Shown: piece after piece, positions 5,680 to 6,228 of the stretch
Layout: every line of letters starts with the position of its first letter
How positions within the stretch are numbered: the first letter of the stretch is position 1
Assembly (NCBI GenBank): GCA_023436175.1
Contig: JAEZKE010000110.1
Location: 1-6,228, forward strand
DNA from: Methanobacteriota archaeon
Lineage (GTDB): Archaea > Methanobacteriota > Methanobacteria > Methanobacteriales > Methanobacteriaceae
Length of the DNA: 6,228 bases
Reading direction: 5' to 3'
Notes under the pieces: generated by a model
The model's input: only the letters and a program-made list of their open reading frames with translations
Database searches by the model: none
Told to the model about the DNA's origin: nothing
Translations under genes and position numbers: made by a program

Positions 5680-5699
5680 TAAATAACTTTAAATAACTT
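5680..5699. repeat. Two exact tandem decamers TAAATAACTT
   Basis: The ten-base word occurs twice back to back, one helical turn apart, in AT-rich DNA about 70 bp before the tRNA promoter. It may be a binding site or simple slippage in low-complexity DNA. The rest of the 5536-5760 spacer holds only a small odd palindrome (TATGG-G-CCATA near 5551) and AT-rich words. Confidence 0.4.
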
Positions 5700-5762
5700 A
5701 ATTTAATAAACATATTAAAAGTATTAGTTGAAATTAAAATTTAATTTTATTAATTGACTAAG

Positions 5763-5777
5763 AGAAACCTTTATATA
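5763..5777 (+). promoter_or_regulatory. BRE and TATA box of the initiator tRNA gene
   Basis: AGAAACC followed by TTTATATA (5770-5777) is a textbook archaeal BRE/TATA pair. Its centre lies about 30 bases before the mature tRNA 5' end, so transcription should start near 5798 with a short 5' leader removed by RNase P, whose RNA gene lies just downstream. Confidence 0.85.
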
Positions 5778-5802
5778 CTCTTACGTACAAACCATGATAG
5801 TA

Positions 5803-5888
<86 letters not shown>

Positions 5889-5910
5889 ATTAAACTTTAA
5901 AAACTTAAAA

Positions 5911-5918
5911 TTTATATT
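5911..5918 (+). promoter_or_regulatory. rnpB: TATA box of rnpB
   Basis: TTTATATT is centred about 26-27 bases before the predicted RNase P RNA 5' end at 5941, the spacing expected when the transcript starts at the mature end. An A-rich stretch precedes it. Confidence 0.65.
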
Positions 5919-5940
5919 CAAGTTCAATTTTATTATTTAA

Positions 5941-6228
5941 TTGGGTAAGCCGAAGAGCAGCTACCGGTTTCTTGCAACTGGCAAGTTAAACTGAGGAAAC
6001 TCCATCCATCATACAGAATCACGGTGTCGCGAGGCACATGTTGAGAGACATGACTCTGGAGCAGAAACGAGACGCCTTTTGATAGTTGAACATGATGCGT
6101 AAGCTGATGATATCAAAAGGAACGGTGAAACGGCCATTTCGTGGGATGTAAGGGCAAATACTGTCGATGAATCCTGTATGAGGCAGAGGTAGCTCGCATA
6201 GATGAATGCTGCTAAAACAGGAGGTGGG
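5941..6228 (+). ncRNA. rnpB: RNase P RNA, archaeal type A, 3' end cut by window edge
   Basis: This is the catalytic RNA that trims tRNA 5' leaders together with the archaeal Pop5, Rpp30, Rpp21, Rpp29 and L7Ae proteins. Landmarks run in the right order. The 5' P1 strand is GGGTAAGCC (5943-5951). The P3 hairpin is GTTT-CTTGC / GCAAG-TT-AAAC (about 5968-5991). CR-I is GAGGAAACTCC (5993-6003). The CR-II/III region reads AGCAGAAACGAGACG (6060-6074). P12 has a 10-bp stem, CCTTTTGATA (6075-6084) with TATCAAAAGG (6111-6120). GAGGCAGAGGTAGCTC (about 6180-6195) precedes AAAACAGGAGGTGGG (6214-6228), which begins CR-V. The expected CTTACCC that would close P1 and P2 lies just outside the window, so only about ten to fifteen bases are missing. 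The 5' end is set by P1 and the TATA spacing. Confidence 0.93.

Overview
The window looks like chromosomal DNA from a hydrogenotrophic methanogen of the order Methanobacteriales, most likely Methanobacterium or a close relative. Four things support this: the tail of an F420-reducing hydrogenase beta subunit (FrhB); archaeal TATA boxes (TTTATATA type); Shine-Dalgarno sites of the GGTGA/GTGAT type; and an archaeal initiator tRNA and RNase P RNA with no CCA encoded on the tRNA. The genus is an inference; the order is fairly secure.

Layout. (1) 1-780: 3' part of frhB and its terminator hairpin. (2) 833-2070: two + strand genes, a membrane-anchored TPR protein and a 273-residue protein of unknown function. 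(3) 2092-2997: methionine aminopeptidase (map) on the - strand, convergent with the previous gene. (4) about 3016-3364: AT-rich non-coding DNA. (5) 3365-4855: three small proteins that share one plan, an N-terminal membrane helix followed by a charged, coiled-coil-prone tail. The first seems to lack any ATG/GTG/TTG start in a sensible place and may begin at AUU. The third has an internal Shine-Dalgarno plus ATG that could make a soluble short form. (6) 4876-5184: a dense array of about ten different short hairpins, most with perfect stems and 3-nt loops. (7) 5200-5535: a small DUF1622-like membrane protein. (8) 5536-5760: AT-rich spacer. (9) 5761-6228: initiator tRNA-Met with its promoter, then the RNase P RNA gene, cut by the right edge.

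How the parts relate. frhB, map, tRNA-iMet and rnpB are housekeeping genes, so the accessory content is the block at about 3365-5535. That block holds several small membrane proteins, unusual or alternative start sites and the hairpin array. The array is the most distinctive feature of the window: its stems differ in sequence from each other but stay internally complementary, which is hard to explain as simple repeat expansion. It lies between the coiled-coil gene pair and the DUF1622-like gene, for which I see no separate promoter. It may therefore be transcribed as a structured spacer or leader. No phage, IS element, CRISPR array or defence gene was recognised.
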